DNA of 64,000 nucleotides from Gemmatimonadaceae bacterium (GCA_011525845.1 WYBP01000004.1:1-64000); one strand, 5' to 3'. Shown: positions 29,451-39,234, counted from the first letter of the stretch. Made by a program: numbers and translations. The notes: generated by a model not told the origin, from the sequence alone.

Positions 29451-29935
29451 TCAGCGCGCGCACGGTGACCCTCGCCATCGCGGTGCTCGGGCTGCTCGTC
29501 CTGCAGTACACGGTGCGGCCGATCCTCGACTGGCGGGCGGGGATCGACTTCCTCGTGATCGCCCTGCTCGTGCTCGCCGTGCGGGTGCGCCCCGGGGCCG
29601 CGGCGGCGGCCGGGTTCGCGATCGGGCTGATCGCCGACGCGCTCACGCCCGAGGCGTTCGGCGCCGGGGCGCTCGCGATGACGCTCGTGGGGTTCGCGGC
29701 GTCCCGCCTCAAGGCGGGGTTCTTCGCCGAGAACATCTGGCTCAACGCGGTCTTCGTCTTCGTCGGCAAGGTGGCGTTCGACGTGGTGTACGCGCTCGCC
29801 GAGCAGCGCCTCGGCGGGATGGAGCTGCTCGGCCAGCTCTTCGTCTGGACGCCGCTCGCCGCGCTCGCGACGGCGGTGGTGGGGCTCATCGTCATGGCGA
29901 TGGTGCGTCCGAGCTTCGAGCGGAGGCACCGGTGA
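29447..29935 (+). CDS. mreD: Rod shape-determining membrane protein MreD
   Basis: A small multi-spanning membrane protein of 162 residues with five or so hydrophobic helices, matching MreD in size, hydropathy and position between mreC and mrdA. It includes VRPILDWRAGIDFLVIALLV and GLIADALTPEAFGAGALAMT. MreD proteins diverge strongly, so context carries much of the weight. Both ends overlap neighbours (ATGA with mreC, GTGA with mrdA). Confidence 0.85.
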   Translation: MISARTVTLAIAVLGLLVLQYTVRPILDWRAGIDFLVIALLVLAVRVRPGAAAAAGFAIGLIADALTPEAFGAGALAMTLVGFAASRLKAGFFAENIWLNAVFVFVGKVAFDVVYALAEQRLGGMELLGQLFVWTPLAALATAVVGLIVMAMVRPSFERRHR

Positions 29936-31707
29936 GCTTCCAGCCGAACGAGGTCCAGCGGCGCGCGCGCATCGCCTCGGCGGCGCTCTTCGTCGGGTTC
30001 GTCTTCCTGGCGGGCGCGTTCTTCCGGACGCAGGTGCTCCAGAACGCGCGGTACACGCTCCAGTCGGAGGAGAACCGCCTGCGCGAGATCCCGCTCCCGG
30101 CGCCGCGGGGGATGATCTACGACCGCACCGGGAAGATCATCGCCGAGAACCTGCCGGGGTACTCCGTCTCGCTGCTCGCGCGGAACGAGGACTCGTTGCG
30201 CACCACCATGCGGCGCATCGGCGAGCTCGTGCACGTCTCGAGCGAGCAGGTGGGCGCGGCGGTGCGGCGCTTCCGGCGCGACCGGACGCGGCCGACGGTG
30301 CTGTTCGGGGATGCGCCGTTCGAGCTCGTCTCGGTGCTCGAGGAGCGGCGCGTGGAGTTCCCGGGGCTGATCATCCAGGCCGCGCCCAAGCGCTTCTATC
30401 CCGATGGACCGGCGGTCTCGGCGCTCGTGGGCTACACCGGCGAGATCAGCGACATCGAGCTCGGGCAGAGCCAGTTCGCCGAGTACAAGGCGGGCCAGCA
30501 GGTGGGGAAGGACGGGATCGAGCGGCAGTACGAGGCGCGGCTCCGCGGCCGCGAGGGGATGCGGTTCGTGGAGGTGGATGCGCGCGGGCGCGTGGTGCGC
30601 GAGAACGCGCGCGCGGACCTGGTGCCGGAGCCGCCGCCGCCGCTCTACACGAACATCGACCTCGACCTCCAGCGCTTCGTGCACTCGATCTTCGGCGACT
30701 CGCTGATCGGGGGCGTGGTGGCGATGGAGCCGCAGTCGGGGGAGGTGCTCGCGCTGCACTCCGCGCCGACCTTCGACCCCAACCGCTTCATCGGCGGGAT
30801 CCCGGTGAGCTACTGGCAGGAGCTCCAGGACGACCCCCGCAAGCCGCTCTACAACAAGGCGATCAAGGGCACGTATCCACCGGGCTCCATCTGGAAGCTG
30901 GCCACGGCGATCATCGCGATGGAGGAGGGGATCGCCGAGATGGACGACCACATGACCACGCCCTGCACGGGCGGGTACCAGTTCGGCAACCGGTACTTCC
31001 GCTGCTGGGATCGGAAGGGGCATGGCGACCTCGACCTCAACGACGCCATCGCGAAGTCGTGCGACGTCTACTTCTACCAGCTCGGCCTGAAGATCGGGCT
31101 GCAGAAGCTGATCGCCGGCGGCATCCGCCTCGGGACGCGTGAGCGCTCGGGGATCGACCTGCCGGCGGAGAACCGCCCGCTCTTCCCGACCGACCCGCCG
31201 AAGGCGTACTACGACAAGCTCTTCGGGCCGCAGGGGTGGAGCAGCGCGGTGACGCTCAACCTCTCGATCGGGCAGGGGGAGAACTCCCAGACGGTCGTGA
31301 ACATGGCGCGCTTCTATACCGCGCTCGCGACCGACGGCCAGGCCGCGCGGCCGGAGATCGTGCGCGGCCAGGCGGAGCGCACGCGACTCTTCTCGGTGAC
31401 GCCGACGCAGATGCAGGCGCTGCAGCAGTCCCTCACCGACGTGGTCGGGCGCGGGACGGCGATCGGGTCGCGCCTGGACGGGATCGTGGTGGCGGGCAAG
31501 ACGGGCACGGCGCAGAACGCCCACGACGCGGTGAACGACCACGCCTGGTTCGTGGGTTACGCTCCCGCCGAGGACCCGAAGATCGTCGTGGCGGTGATGC
31601 TCGAGTTCGGCGGCCACGGGTCGCGCGCCGCGCGCATCGCCACGCGCATCATGGAGCGATACCTCAAGGTGCGCGTGGCATCGATGCCGGCGACGGAGGG
31701 GGAGTGA
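29932..31707 (+). CDS. mrdA: Penicillin-binding protein 2 (peptidoglycan transpeptidase)
   Basis: A 591-residue class B PBP of the elongasome. An N-terminal membrane anchor (about 15-33) is followed by the dimerisation domain with APRGMIYDRTGKIIAEN. The transpeptidase domain carries all three active-site motifs: S319-I-W-K322 (GTYPPGSIWK), S376-C-D (AKSCDVYFYQ) and K523-T-G-T (AGKTGTAQN). The GTG start overlaps mreD, and the stop overlaps rodA, its glycosyltransferase partner. Confidence 0.96.
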   Translation: MSFQPNEVQRRARIASAALFVGFVFLAGAFFRTQVLQNARYTLQSEENRLREIPLPAPRGMIYDRTGKIIAENLPGYSVSLLARNEDSLRTTMRRIGELVHVSSEQVGAAVRRFRRDRTRPTVLFGDAPFELVSVLEERRVEFPGLIIQAAPKRFYPDGPAVSALVGYTGEISDIELGQSQFAEYKAGQQVGKDGIERQYEARLRGREGMRFVEVDARGRVVRENARADLVPEPPPPLYTNIDLDLQRFVHSIFGDSLIGGVVAMEPQSGEVLALHSAPTFDPNRFIGGIPVSYWQELQDDPRKPLYNKAIKGTYPPGSIWKLATAIIAMEEGIAEMDDHMTTPCTGGYQFGNRYFRCWDRKGHGDLDLNDAIAKSCDVYFYQLGLKIGLQKLIAGGIRLGTRERSGIDLPAENRPLFPTDPPKAYYDKLFGPQGWSSAVTLNLSIGQGENSQTVVNMARFYTALATDGQAARPEIVRGQAERTRLFSVTPTQMQALQQSLTDVVGRGTAIGSRLDGIVVAGKTGTAQNAHDAVNDHAWFVGYAPAEDPKIVVAVMLEFGGHGSRAARIATRIMERYLKVRVASMPATEGE

Positions 31708-32954
31708 GGGCGCGCGGCATCCCGGCGGACTGGCCGCTCGTCGTGCTCTCGCTCACGCTCTCGTTGTTCGGGATCGCGATGGTGTACTCGGCCGGCCAGA
31801 CGGACGTGCCCACCTTCGTCGAGGGCATCTGGCGGAACCAGCTCACCTGGTTGTCCCTGGGCGTGGTGGTGGCGTACGGGATCTCGCGGACCTCGGTCCG
31901 CCTGCTCGAGTGGGGGGCGTTGCCGGTCTACCTCGGCGCCTGCCTGCTGCTCGTCGCCCTCCTCTTCATCGGGCAGGGTGCGGGAACGGCGGCGAGCACC
32001 AAGAGCTGGCTCGCGATCGGCGGCGTGCGGCTCGGGCAGCCCTCGGAGCTGGCGAAGCTCGCCGTGGTCCTCATGCTCGCGCGGGTGCTCAGCGCGGAAC
32101 GCACGGCCCCCACGACCCTCTTCGGACTCTGGCGCCCTTCGCTCATCGTGCTCGTCCCCTGGCTGCTGATCATGGCGCAGCCCGACCTCGGCACGGGGAT
32201 CGTCTTCATCGGGATCTTCTTCGCGATGCTCTTCTGGAGCGGCGTGGCGTGGCCACTCCTCGTCATGGCGGCGAGCCCGGCCGTGAGCCTGATCCTCGCG
32301 TTCGGCCCCGGGGTGTGGGGGGCGTGGTTCCTGATGCTGCTCGCCCTGGTGGCCTGGCGGCGTCCGTCCTGGGTGGAGGGGGCGGTGCTGATCGCGGCCA
32401 ACGTGGTGATGGGGGTCGTCGCCCCGCTCCTCTGGGCTCGCCTCAACCCCTACCAGCAGCGGCGGCTCCTCGTCTTCCTCGACCCCTCGAGCGATCCCCG
32501 CGGCTCGGCGTACCACCTCATCCAGTCGCAGGTCGCCATCGGCTCGGGCGGGCTGACGGGGAAGGGGTTCACCCAGGGCTCGCAGAAGCGGCTCGCCTTC
32601 CTTCCCGAGCAGCAGACCGACTTCATCTTCCCGGTGGTGGGCGAGGAACTCGGCTTCATCGGCGTGACGATCGCGCTCGGGCTCTTCTGCGTGCTCCTCC
32701 TGCGCACCGTGCGCGTCGCCTCCCGGGCCTCGACCCCGTTCGCCTCCCTGGTCGCCTTCGGCCTCACCTCGGCCTGGTTCACGCACATCATGGTGAACAT
32801 CGGGATGACCGTCGGCCTGATGCCGATCACGGGGATCCCGCTCCCCTTCTTCTCGTATGGCGGCTCGTTCATGCTCGCGTGCTGGATGGCGGTGGGGATG
32901 CTGGTGCTCGTCTCGTCCGAGGGGCGGGGCCGGGCCGACGGGCTGGTCATCTAG
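31704..32954 (+). CDS. rodA: Rod shape-determining SEDS glycosyltransferase RodA
   Basis: A 416-residue multi-spanning SEDS protein that polymerises lipid II with PBP2. Family motifs are visible: SWLAIGGVRLGQPSELAKLA, AQPDLGTGIVF, the loop with HLIQSQVAIGSGGLTGKGF, FLPEQQTDFIFPVVGEELGF and the last helix region GIPLPFFSYGGS. The length slightly exceeds many RodA proteins because of extra residues between helices in the middle. GTG start overlaps mrdA. It ends the mre cluster. Confidence 0.95.
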   Translation: MRARGIPADWPLVVLSLTLSLFGIAMVYSAGQTDVPTFVEGIWRNQLTWLSLGVVVAYGISRTSVRLLEWGALPVYLGACLLLVALLFIGQGAGTAASTKSWLAIGGVRLGQPSELAKLAVVLMLARVLSAERTAPTTLFGLWRPSLIVLVPWLLIMAQPDLGTGIVFIGIFFAMLFWSGVAWPLLVMAASPAVSLILAFGPGVWGAWFLMLLALVAWRRPSWVEGAVLIAANVVMGVVAPLLWARLNPYQQRRLLVFLDPSSDPRGSAYHLIQSQVAIGSGGLTGKGFTQGSQKRLAFLPEQQTDFIFPVVGEELGFIGVTIALGLFCVLLLRTVRVASRASTPFASLVAFGLTSAWFTHIMVNIGMTVGLMPITGIPLPFFSYGGSFMLACWMAVGMLVLVSSEGRGRADGLVI

Positions 32955-32972
32955 GCGCGCGCGCGCCAACTT
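32944..32972 (+). promoter_or_regulatory. Possible leaderless promoter of accD
   Basis: TGGTCA (32944-32949), a 17-base spacer, CAACTT (32967-32972), then six bases to the accD ATG. It is weaker than the others of this type, lacking the first T of TAnnTT, but has the same geometry. Confidence 0.4.
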
Positions 32973-32978
32973 TCCCCG

Positions 32979-33842
32979 ATGGCTTGGTTCCGGAAGGACA
33001 AGAAGCCCCGCAAGCCACGCGGGGAACGGCTCGAGATCCCTCCCGACGTCTGGGAGAAGTGCGAGGCGTGCGGGCACACGGACATCCGGGAGAAGTTCGT
33101 CCGGAACCACAACGTCTGCCCGAGCTGCGACTTCCACCGGCGATTCCGTGCCCACGAGTACGCGGCCCTCCTGCTCGACGAGGGCACGATCGAGGAGAAG
33201 GACGTCAACCTCGCGTCGGTGGACCCCCTCGAGTTCCCGGAGTACCCGGCGCGCCTCAAGAAGGCGATCAAGAACGCCGGGGACTCGGACGCGATCCTCA
33301 CCGTCTCCGGGCTGATGGACAAGATGCCCGTGAACCTCGGCGTGATGGACTTCGCCTTCATGGGCGGGTCGATGGGCTCCGTGGTGGGCGAGAAGATCGC
33401 GCGCCTCGGCCAGCGCTCGCTCGAGAAGAAGTGGCCGCTGATCATCCTCTCCGCCTCGGGTGGCGCGCGGATGCAGGAGGGCGTGCTCTCCCTCATGCAG
33501 ATGGCCAAGTCCTCGGCGATGCTCTCGGAGCTGGCCGAGCGGCGCATCCCGTACGTCTCGATCCTCACCAACCCGACCACCGGCGGCGTGAGCGCCAGCT
33601 ATGCCATGCTCGGGGACGCGATCCTCGCCGAGCCCGGCGCGGTGATCGGGTTCGCCGGCCCGCGCGTGATCAAGCAGACGCTCGGACAGGACCTGCCGGA
33701 GGGATTCCAGACGGCCGAGTTCCTCCTGACCCATGGGATGGTGGACAGCGTGGTGCACCGGCACCAGCTCAAGCGCACGGTGGGCCGGTTGCTGCGGCAC
33801 ATGAGCGGGAAGCCTGCGGCCGCGGGGTGGGTCTCCGCCTGA
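32979..33842 (+). CDS. accD: Acetyl-CoA carboxylase carboxyltransferase subunit beta
   Basis: Carboxyltransferase beta subunit of the fatty-acid-synthesis acetyl-CoA carboxylase. 287 residues. The N-terminal zinc ribbon has C28-x2-C31 and C47-x2-C50. The crotonase-fold body includes MDFAFMGGSMGSVVGEKIAR, LSASGGARMQEG and NPTTGGVSASYAMLGD. The matching alpha subunit is not in the window. folC follows with a short overlap, the common accD-folC pair. Confidence 0.96.
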   Translation: MAWFRKDKKPRKPRGERLEIPPDVWEKCEACGHTDIREKFVRNHNVCPSCDFHRRFRAHEYAALLLDEGTIEEKDVNLASVDPLEFPEYPARLKKAIKNAGDSDAILTVSGLMDKMPVNLGVMDFAFMGGSMGSVVGEKIARLGQRSLEKKWPLIILSASGGARMQEGVLSLMQMAKSSAMLSELAERRIPYVSILTNPTTGGVSASYAMLGDAILAEPGAVIGFAGPRVIKQTLGQDLPEGFQTAEFLLTHGMVDSVVHRHQLKRTVGRLLRHMSGKPAAAGWVSA

Positions 33843-35122
33843 CCACCCGGACCTATCGGGACGCGCTCGACTTCCTCTTCGCGCGGACCACGGGCCAATG
33901 GAAGCTGGGGCTGGAGCGCGTCGAGGCGTTCCTGCGGACCATCGGCGACCCGCACCGCGACCTCAAGGTCCTGCACGTGGCCGGCACGAACGGGAAGGGG
34001 AGTGTCTGCGCCTCCCTCGAGGCGGTCCTGCGCTCGCGCGGGCTGCGCGTGGCGAAGTACACCTCACCGCACCTCGTGGACTTCCGCGAGCGCTTCGTGG
34101 TGGATGGCCACCTGGTGGAGGAGGGCGCGATCATGGCCTTCCTCGACCGCTGGACCCCCACCGTGGAGGAGCTCGGCGTCACCTTCTTCGAGGCCACGAC
34201 CGCGATGGCGTTCCAGCTCTTCGCCGACGCCGAGGTGGACGTCGCGGTGATCGAGACGGGGTTGGGCGGCCGGCTGGACGCGACCAACGTGGTGACGCCG
34301 CTCGTCGCCGGCGTGACGGGGATCGCGATCGACCACACGGAGTGGCTCGGCACCACGCGCGAGGCGATCGCGCCGGAGAAGGCGGGCATCTACAAGCGCG
34401 GGGTCCCGGCGGTCGTCGGCGAGCCGGACGCGGCGATCCGGCGGATCCTCGCGGATGAGGCGGCCCGGAGAGGGGCGTCGCCGATCCGCATCGTCGCGGA
34501 GGAGGGGAGCGCCGAGGGGATCGAGGTGCGCGGGAGCGGGACGAGCTTTCGGTGGCTCACGGGCGCGGCGCGCCACGAGCTCACGACCGGGATCCCGGGT
34601 CGGCACCAGGCCAACAACGCGATCGTCGCCCTCACGATGCTCGACGCGCTGCCGGAGGCACTGCGCGTCTCTCCCGGCGATGCGGCCGCGGCCCTCGCCA
34701 CCGTCACCCTCCCGGGGCGATTCTCCCGCCACGGCGCCTGGATCTTCGACGTGGCGCACAACCCGCAGGGCTCCGTGGTGACCGCGGAGACGCTTTCCGC
34801 GATCGCGCCGGCCGGGCCCGTCGTGGCCCTGGTGAGCATCCTCGGCGACAAGGACTGGAAGCGGATGATCGGGGCGCTCGTCCCGGCGGTGGACCACCTG
34901 ATCCTGACGAACGCTCCCACCGCCCCGGCGAGCCGCGCCTGGGACGTGGATGAGGTGTTCCGGCACGCGCGCGCCGAGGGATGGCCCGTGGAATGCGAGC
35001 CGGACTTCGACGCCGCGCTCGCCCTGGCCCCGTCCCGGGGCGCGACGGTGCTGGTCACCGGCTCGTTCCACACGGTCGGCGACGCGATGTCGCGGTTGCA
35101 GGTAGCTCTGACGCCCGGGTAA
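33827..35122 (+). CDS. folC: Folylpolyglutamate synthase / dihydrofolate synthase
   Basis: Mur-ligase-type enzyme adding glutamate to (dihydro)folate, about 431 residues. P-loop VLHVAGTNGKGS, then YTSPHLVDFRERF, IETGLGGRLDATNVV, DHTEWLG, and the C-terminal domain with IFDVAHNPQGSV and LVSILGDKDW. The best start is GTG at 33827, overlapping accD by 16 bases and placing TTRTYRDALDFLF at the usual N-terminal position; no ATG lies nearby. The TAA stop forms part of the -10 element for hisS. Confidence 0.93.
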   Translation: MGLRLTTRTYRDALDFLFARTTGQWKLGLERVEAFLRTIGDPHRDLKVLHVAGTNGKGSVCASLEAVLRSRGLRVAKYTSPHLVDFRERFVVDGHLVEEGAIMAFLDRWTPTVEELGVTFFEATTAMAFQLFADAEVDVAVIETGLGGRLDATNVVTPLVAGVTGIAIDHTEWLGTTREAIAPEKAGIYKRGVPAVVGEPDAAIRRILADEAARRGASPIRIVAEEGSAEGIEVRGSGTSFRWLTGAARHELTTGIPGRHQANNAIVALTMLDALPEALRVSPGDAAAALATVTLPGRFSRHGAWIFDVAHNPQGSVVTAETLSAIAPAGPVVALVSILGDKDWKRMIGALVPAVDHLILTNAPTAPASRAWDVDEVFRHARAEGWPVECEPDFDAALALAPSRGATVLVTGSFHTVGDAMSRLQVALTPG

Positions 35123-35125
35123 ATT
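35096..35125 (+). promoter_or_regulatory. Leaderless-type promoter of hisS
   Basis: TTGCAG (35096-35101), an 18-base spacer, TAAATT (35120-35125), then only five bases to the hisS ATG. Transcription would begin at or next to the start codon. The element lies inside the end of folC. Confidence 0.65.
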
Positions 35126-35130
35126 GGGGG

Positions 35131-36507
35131 ATGAGTAGTGCAGCACTTCCTGGCTTCCGTGATTTCTATCCTGACGAGCTGGCCCGCCGCGCACATGTCT
35201 TCCGCGCCTGGCGGGCCGTAGCGCGTCGGTATGCCTTCGTGGAGTACGACGGGCCCCCGCTGGAGCCCCTCGACCTCTACACGAAGAAGAGCGGCGACGA
35301 GATCGTGGGCCAGCTGTACAACTTCACGGACAAGGGGAACCGCGAGGTCGCGCTCCGCCCGGAGATGACGCCGACCTTCGCGCGGATGGTCGGCGCGCGC
35401 GCCAACGCGCTCCGCAAGCCGGTGCGCTGGTTCTCGATCCCGCAGCTCTTCCGCTACGAGCGCGCCCAGCGGGGGCGCCTGCGCGAGCACTTCCAGCTCA
35501 ACGTCGACATCGTGGGCGAGGAGAGCGAGGTCGCCGACGCCGAACTGCTCGCGGTCGCGATCGACATCATGCGGGAGCTGGGGCTCGGGCCCGCGGACGT
35601 GCGCGCGCGGGTCTCGGACCGCCGGCTGCTGAATGGGATCCTCCTCACGCTGGGGGTCACCGAGGCGCAGGTGGGGGCCGTCTACGGCGTGGTGGACAAG
35701 GTCGCGCGGCAGCCGCGCGAGGTCTCGGCCGCCAAGCTCGGCGAGGCCGGCCTCGCACCCGCGCTCGTGGAGCGGGTGCTGCAGCTCGCGGCCGGGGCCG
35801 AGTTCGCCGACCTGCAGCGCGAGTTCGGCGCGGCACCCGCGGCTCGCGAGCACATCGAGCGCTTCGCGCGGTACCGCGCCCACCTCGACGCACTCGGCGT
35901 CGGCGAGTGGGTGGACCTCGACCTCTCGATCGTGCGCGGGCTCGCCTACTACACCGGGATCGTGTTCGAGCTCTTCGACGCGAAGGGCGAGCTGCGCGCG
36001 ATCTGCGGCGGCGGACGGTACGACACGCTGCTCAAGGCGCTCGGCGGCACCGACCTCCCGGCGCTCGGCTTCGGGATGGGGGACGTCGTGCTCGGCGAGC
36101 TGCTCTCCGACCGCGGGCTCTGGCCGGACGCGGTGCAGGAGCCGGTGGACCTGCACCTCGTGGCCGGCAACGGGGCCGGGCAGCGCCCCTACGCCGACGC
36201 CCTCCGCCTCGTGGCGGCGCTGCGCGCGGCGGGGCTGAGCGTGAACCACGCGATGAGCGCCGAGCGCTACCTCTCGCAGGCCACGCGCAACCAGGTGGAC
36301 AGCGCGCGCAAGGCCGGATGCAGCGCCGCGATCTACTTCCGCGAGGACGGCGAGGTGGAGGCGGTGAGCCTGCTCGGGAAGATGAAGGACGCACCGACCC
36401 ACGTGATCCCGGCCGCGCTCGCGCTCGCCGGCGACGCCGCCGCGCTGCACTCCCTCCGTGATTGGCTGCACCAGCAGCGTGACCCCGCGAGCAACCCCAA
36501 TGGCTGA
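35131..36507 (+). CDS. hisS: Histidyl-tRNA synthetase
   Basis: Class II synthetase of 458 residues. Motif 1 region GFRDFYPDEL, the TDKGNREVALRPEMTP segment, motif 2 IPQLFRYERAQRGRLREHFQ, the histidine-specific RGLAYYTGIVFE and GGGRYDTLL, and motif 3 (PALGFGMGDVVLGE) are visible. A C-terminal anticodon-binding domain (about 340-440) argues for HisS rather than the shorter HisZ regulator. The ATG at 35131 gives MSSAALPGFRDFYP. proS overlaps its 3' end by eight bases. Confidence 0.93.
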   Translation: MSSAALPGFRDFYPDELARRAHVFRAWRAVARRYAFVEYDGPPLEPLDLYTKKSGDEIVGQLYNFTDKGNREVALRPEMTPTFARMVGARANALRKPVRWFSIPQLFRYERAQRGRLREHFQLNVDIVGEESEVADAELLAVAIDIMRELGLGPADVRARVSDRRLLNGILLTLGVTEAQVGAVYGVVDKVARQPREVSAAKLGEAGLAPALVERVLQLAAGAEFADLQREFGAAPAAREHIERFARYRAHLDALGVGEWVDLDLSIVRGLAYYTGIVFELFDAKGELRAICGGGRYDTLLKALGGTDLPALGFGMGDVVLGELLSDRGLWPDAVQEPVDLHLVAGNGAGQRPYADALRLVAALRAAGLSVNHAMSAERYLSQATRNQVDSARKAGCSAAIYFREDGEVEAVSLLGKMKDAPTHVIPAALALAGDAAALHSLRDWLHQQRDPASNPNG

Positions 36508-37972
36508 CGACAAGAAGCTGACGACGCGCGCTGAGGACTTCAGCGCCTGGTACAACGAACTCGTGCTGCGCTCGGAGCTGGCGGACTACTCGCCGGTGAA
36601 GGGCTCGATGGTGATCCGTCCCAACGGCTATGGCATCTGGGAACGGATGCAGCGCGCCCTGGACGACATGTTCAAGGCGACCGGGCACGAGAACGCCTAT
36701 TTCCCACTCTTCATCCCCGAGAGCTTCCTCAAGAAGGAGGCCCAGCACGTCGAGGGGTTCGCCCCCGAGTGCGCGGTGGTGACGCACGGGGGCGGGAAGA
36801 AGCTGGAGGAGCCGCTCGTCGTCCGGCCGACGTCCGAGACGATCATCTACCACATGTTCGCGAAGTGGACGCAGTCGTACCGCGACCTGCCGATCCTCAT
36901 GAACCAGTGGGCGAACGTGGTCCGCTGGGAGATGCGCACGCGCCTCTTCCTGCGGACGCTGGAGTTCCTCTGGCAGGAGGGGCACACCGCGCACGCGACC
37001 GAGGCGGAGGCCGAGGAGGAGGCGCGCCGCATGCTCGGCGTGTACCGCACGTTCATGGAGGAGTGGATGGCGATGCCCGTGGTGACCGGGCAGAAGACCG
37101 ACAGCGAGCGGTTCGCCGGCGCCGTGCGCACCTACTCGTGCGAGGCGATGATGCAGGACCGCAAGGCGCTGCAGGCGGGCACCTCGCACCACCTCGGGCA
37201 GAACTTCGCGAAGGCGTTCGACCTCAAGTTCCAGAACGAGGAGGGCGAGATGGCCTTCGCCTGGAACACCTCGTGGGGCGTCTCGACGCGCATGGTGGGG
37301 GGGCTCGTGATGACCCATGGCGACGACAACGGGCTGCGGGTGCCCCCGAAGCTCGCGCCGATCGAGGTCGTGATCGTCCCGATCTTCCGGAAGGACGAGG
37401 AGCGGGACCGTGTCGTGGGCGCCGCGCACAAGCTGCGGGACGAGCTCCAGGCGTGGACCGGCCGTGGCGCGACGGACCGGCTGCGCGTGAAGGTGGATGC
37501 CCGCGAAGGGATGAAGCCCGGTGCCAAGTACTACGAGTGGGAGCTGCGCGGCGTGCCGCTCCGTCTCGAGCTGGGGCCCCGCGACCTCGACCAGCAGAGC
37601 GTGATGTCCGCGCGGCGCGACACGAAGGAGAAGGCGGCGCTCCCGATGGCCGACCTCGCGCCGCAGCTCGCGAAGCTGCTGGAGACCATCCAGGCGCAGA
37701 TGTTCGCGGACGCCAAGGCGCGCCGCGAGGCGGCGACCATCCGCGGTGGCCTCACCTACGCGCAGTTCCGCGAGCTGATGGACGGAGAGGGCGGTTTCGT
37801 CTACGCGGGCTGGAATGGCGACCCCGCGGTCGAGGCCCAGGTGAAGGAGGAGACCAAGGCGACCATCCGGGTGATCCCGGACGCCGAGTTCCGGTCCCCG
37901 ATCGCTCCGACCACCTGCCTGGTCACCGGCCAACCCGCGAAGCACGAGGTGTTGTGGGCGAAGGCCTACTAG
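36500..37972 (+). CDS. proS: Prolyl-tRNA synthetase, archaeal/eukaryotic type
   Basis: Class II synthetase, 490 residues, without the large editing insertion of the common bacterial form. It begins LTTRAEDFSAWYNELVLRSE. Motif 2 is VVRWEMRTRLFLRTLEFLWQ followed by EGHTAHAT, and motif 3 is GLVMTHGDDNGLRVPPKLAP. The C-terminal extension ending PAKHEVLWAKAY is typical of the archaeal/eukaryotic type, but only one cysteine (TTCLVTG) remains where a zinc site is often found. The ATG at 36500 is inside the end of hisS. The stop overlaps lysA by one base. Confidence 0.95.
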   Translation: MADDKKLTTRAEDFSAWYNELVLRSELADYSPVKGSMVIRPNGYGIWERMQRALDDMFKATGHENAYFPLFIPESFLKKEAQHVEGFAPECAVVTHGGGKKLEEPLVVRPTSETIIYHMFAKWTQSYRDLPILMNQWANVVRWEMRTRLFLRTLEFLWQEGHTAHATEAEAEEEARRMLGVYRTFMEEWMAMPVVTGQKTDSERFAGAVRTYSCEAMMQDRKALQAGTSHHLGQNFAKAFDLKFQNEEGEMAFAWNTSWGVSTRMVGGLVMTHGDDNGLRVPPKLAPIEVVIVPIFRKDEERDRVVGAAHKLRDELQAWTGRGATDRLRVKVDAREGMKPGAKYYEWELRGVPLRLELGPRDLDQQSVMSARRDTKEKAALPMADLAPQLAKLLETIQAQMFADAKARREAATIRGGLTYAQFRELMDGEGGFVYAGWNGDPAVEAQVKEETKATIRVIPDAEFRSPIAPTTCLVTGQPAKHEVLWAKAY

Positions 37973-39234
37973 TGCTGGGCTTCTCGCGGATCGACGGCGG
38001 GCTGCACTGCGAAGGCGTCGCGCTCGAGGGGATCGTGCGGGAGGTCGGGACCCCGGCGTACGTCTACTCCGCGGGCGTCGTGCGGGACCGGTACACGCGG
38101 CTCGACGCGGCGCTCTCCGCCGCCCCGCACCGGATCCACTACTCGCTCAAGGCGAACGCCTGCCGGGGCGTGCTGGAGGTGCTGCGGGCCGCCGGCAGCG
38201 GCGTGGATGTCGTCTCCGGGGGCGAGCTGTTCCGGGCGCTCCGCGCCGGCTTCCGGGGCGAGGACATCCTCTTCGGCGGGGTGGGGAAGCAGGAGCACGA
38301 GATCCGCGAGGCGCTCGTCGCCGGCGTGAAGCTGATCAACGTGGAGTCGGAGGCGGAACTCCGGCTCGTGTCGCGCATCGCGGCCGAGCTGCAGGTGATC
38401 GCCTCGGTGGGACTGCGCGTGAACCCCGAAGTGGACGTCGCGAACGCGCACCGGTACATCGCCACCGGCGAGCGCGGGCACAAGTTCGGCATCCCGGTGG
38501 GGGAGGCGGAGGCGGTGGGCGCGGTGGCGCTCTCGCTGCCGAACATCGCGCTCCACGCGGTGGACATGCATGTGGGGAGCCAGTTGAGTTCGTTCGAGGC
38601 GTACCGCGCCGGGACCGGGCGCCTGGTGGAGCTCTCGCTCGCGCTCCGCAAGGCGGGCGCGCCGATCAAGTACCTCGACAGCGGTGGCGGACTGCCGGTG
38701 CCCTACGCGGAGGAGGAGGAGCCGGACCTCGGGGCGTACGGCCGGATCGTGACCGACGCCGCGAACGCGCTCGGCGCCGAGCTGCTGGTGGAGCCGGGAC
38801 GCTTCTTCGTCGCCGCGGCCGGGGCGCTCGTCACCCGCGTGCTCTACCGCAAGGAGACGGGGCACAAGACCTACCTCGTCTGCGACGCCGGGATGACGGA
38901 GCTGCTGCGCCCCTCCCACTACGACGCGTTCCACCGGATCGAGACGCTCGCCGCGCCCCACGGTGCGATGGTGGCCGACGTCGTCGGGCCGGTGTGCGAG
39001 AGCGGCGACTTCCTCGCGCTCGATCGCGCGCTCCCCGAGGTCGCACCGGGTGAGTTGCTGGCGGTGCACACGACTGGCGCCTACGGTTACGTGATGAGTT
39101 CGCACTACAATGCGCGACCGCGGGTGCCGGAGGTGCTGGTCGACGGCGATCGCTGGGCGCTGGTGAGCGCCCGCGAGACGTACGCGGACCTCGTGCGGCT
39201 CGAGGATCCGTCCCCTGAGTGGAGGACCACCTGA
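37972..39234 (+). CDS. lysA: Diaminopimelate decarboxylase
   Basis: PLP-dependent last step of lysine synthesis (meso-DAP to lysine). 420 residues. The PLP lysine is K60 in IHYSLKAN. Other motifs are VDVVSGGELFRAL, GHKFGIPVGEAE, HVGSQLSSFEAY, YLDSGGGLPVPY, the PLP-phosphate region EPGRFFV, and the cross-subunit active-site motif CESGDFLA. The GTG start overlaps the proS stop (TAGTG), and its own stop overlaps the next ATG. Confidence 0.95.
   Translation: MLGFSRIDGGLHCEGVALEGIVREVGTPAYVYSAGVVRDRYTRLDAALSAAPHRIHYSLKANACRGVLEVLRAAGSGVDVVSGGELFRALRAGFRGEDILFGGVGKQEHEIREALVAGVKLINVESEAELRLVSRIAAELQVIASVGLRVNPEVDVANAHRYIATGERGHKFGIPVGEAEAVGAVALSLPNIALHAVDMHVGSQLSSFEAYRAGTGRLVELSLALRKAGAPIKYLDSGGGLPVPYAEEEEPDLGAYGRIVTDAANALGAELLVEPGRFFVAAAGALVTRVLYRKETGHKTYLVCDAGMTELLRPSHYDAFHRIETLAAPHGAMVADVVGPVCESGDFLALDRALPEVAPGELLAVHTTGAYGYVMSSHYNARPRVPEVLVDGDRWALVSARETYADLVRLEDPSPEWRTT

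Noticed and set aside
35131-36507. HisZ (ATP phosphoribosyltransferase regulatory subunit)
   Set aside because: The protein retains the C-terminal anticodon-binding domain and full class II motifs, and no hisG is adjacent; HisS fits better.
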